Shown here piece after piece: positions 38,522-38,816 of a DNA stretch of 38,816 nucleotides; within the stretch, counting starts at the first letter, position 1; each line of letters opens with the position of its first letter. This DNA is from Actinomadura montaniterrae (GTDB lineage: Bacteria; Actinomycetota; Actinomycetes; Streptosporangiales; Streptosporangiaceae), in assembly GCF_008923365.1 (NCBI RefSeq), contig NZ_WBMR01000081.1, positions 1 to 38,816 on the forward strand, read 5' to 3'. The position numbers and the translations under genes are program-made. The notes beneath the pieces were generated by a model, which had not been told where the DNA came from, did no database searches, and was given only the letters and a program-made list of their open reading frames with translations.

Positions 38522-38816
38522 CAAGGCGTTCCGGTCTGCGCGCCGCTGCGGCCGGGACCGGCGTCGACGCCGAACTCGGCCGCCAGCTTCTCGAACGCCC
38601 GCAGCAGGGCTCCGGCGAACCGGTCCGGCGCCGGCAAGGCCCGCGTCTCTGCCATCACCGAGACGTGCAGGGCGCCGTCCCGGCTCAGCGCGGCGACCGC
38701 GATCGGGACGCCGCGGGCGGGCGGCAGGATCGGGTGGAGGCCGCCGAGCGGCGCGCCGGCCAGCAGCAGCGGGCCGGACGGCCCGCGCAGGGTCGCGACG
38801 GCCGCGCCGGCGAACG
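38521..38816 (-). CDS. WS/DGAT-type acyltransferase, C-terminal part (cut by window edge)
   Basis: The minus strand is open from the window edge to a TGA at 38521, giving 97 residues. The C-terminal pattern VATLRGPSGPLLLAGAPLGG followed by LHPILPPARGVPIAVAALSR and the final 'FAGALLRAFEKLAAEFG' helix match the DUF1298 domain of wax-ester synthase/diacylglycerol acyltransferases. The catalytic HHxxxDG lies outside the window, so activity cannot be judged. It is upstream of, and overlapping with, the DMT permease. Confidence 0.7.
   Translation of the reverse strand, partial: FAGAAVATLRGPSGPLLLAGAPLGGLHPILPPARGVPIAVAALSRDGALHVSVMAETRALPAPDRFAGALLRAFEKLAAEFGVDAGPGRSGAQTGTP

Overview
The window is 38.8 kb of very GC-rich DNA with a strong GC3 bias, GTG/TTG starts and many 4-base ATGA/GTGA gene overlaps. 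Together with HGxxPAAW-type, MEDS, PucR, CGNR and PF04672 methyltransferase families this points to a filamentous actinomycete; the overall flavour suggests Actinomadura/Streptosporangiales, which is inference. No tRNA, rRNA, CRISPR array, IS element or phage gene was seen. Many genes seem to be transcribed leaderless, with a TANNNT box 6-7 nt before the start codon.

Left part (1-16.0 kb) is ordinary chromosome. On the minus strand it has a cut GNAT gene and the methylmalonyl-CoA mutase operon mutA-mutB-meaB (1248-5281 plus 268-1251). A divergent glutaryl-CoA-dehydrogenase-like gene, three tiny membrane proteins and a GCS2-type carboxylate-amine ligase follow. Next are a MEDS/HATPase stress-type regulator with a sigma-B-like promoter and a perfect palindrome, an aminoglycoside-phosphotransferase-fold kinase, and an EamA exporter divergent from a LysR regulator. 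The stretch ends with a DoxX-like protein, a flavin reductase, an AlkA-type glycosylase, a CGNR protein and a TrmB/LuxR-type regulator.

Centre (14.8-31.85 kb) is a compact gene cluster that I do not recognise. Two minus-strand genes (a diverged TrpB2-like PLP enzyme and a flavin reductase) face a 15-gene plus-strand operon (18170-31848). In order this encodes a BtrH-fold cysteine acyltransferase, ACP1, adenylating enzyme A1, a BtrK/DAP-decarboxylase-type PLP decarboxylase, ACP2, two acyl-CoA-dehydrogenase-fold proteins, an Sfp-type PPTase, a second BtrH-fold protein, adenylating enzyme A2, a DMT exporter, a ProA-like reductase, ACP3, a NIPSNAP protein and an amidase-fold protein. There is no PKS, no NRPS condensation domain and no thioesterase. 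The set parallels the butirosin side-chain logic (BtrI/J/K/O/V/H): an amino acid is loaded on a free-standing ACP, decarboxylated and oxidised there, and handed off by a BtrH-type transferase. Here the parts are duplicated and a possible reductive exit is added. The amidase has Asp in place of the nucleophilic Ser, the TrpB-like enzyme has lost the catalytic Glu, and two ACPs carry SSF/SSL in place of DSL. I propose an undescribed ACP-tethered amino-acid-modification pathway to a small amine, amide or aldehyde; the product is unknown.

Right part (31.9-38.8 kb) returns to general genes: a GNAT, a PF04672 methyltransferase, an AT3 membrane acyltransferase, a PucR-type regulator, a Tat-exported esterase, a DMT permease and the C-terminus of a WS/DGAT acyltransferase cut by the window edge.
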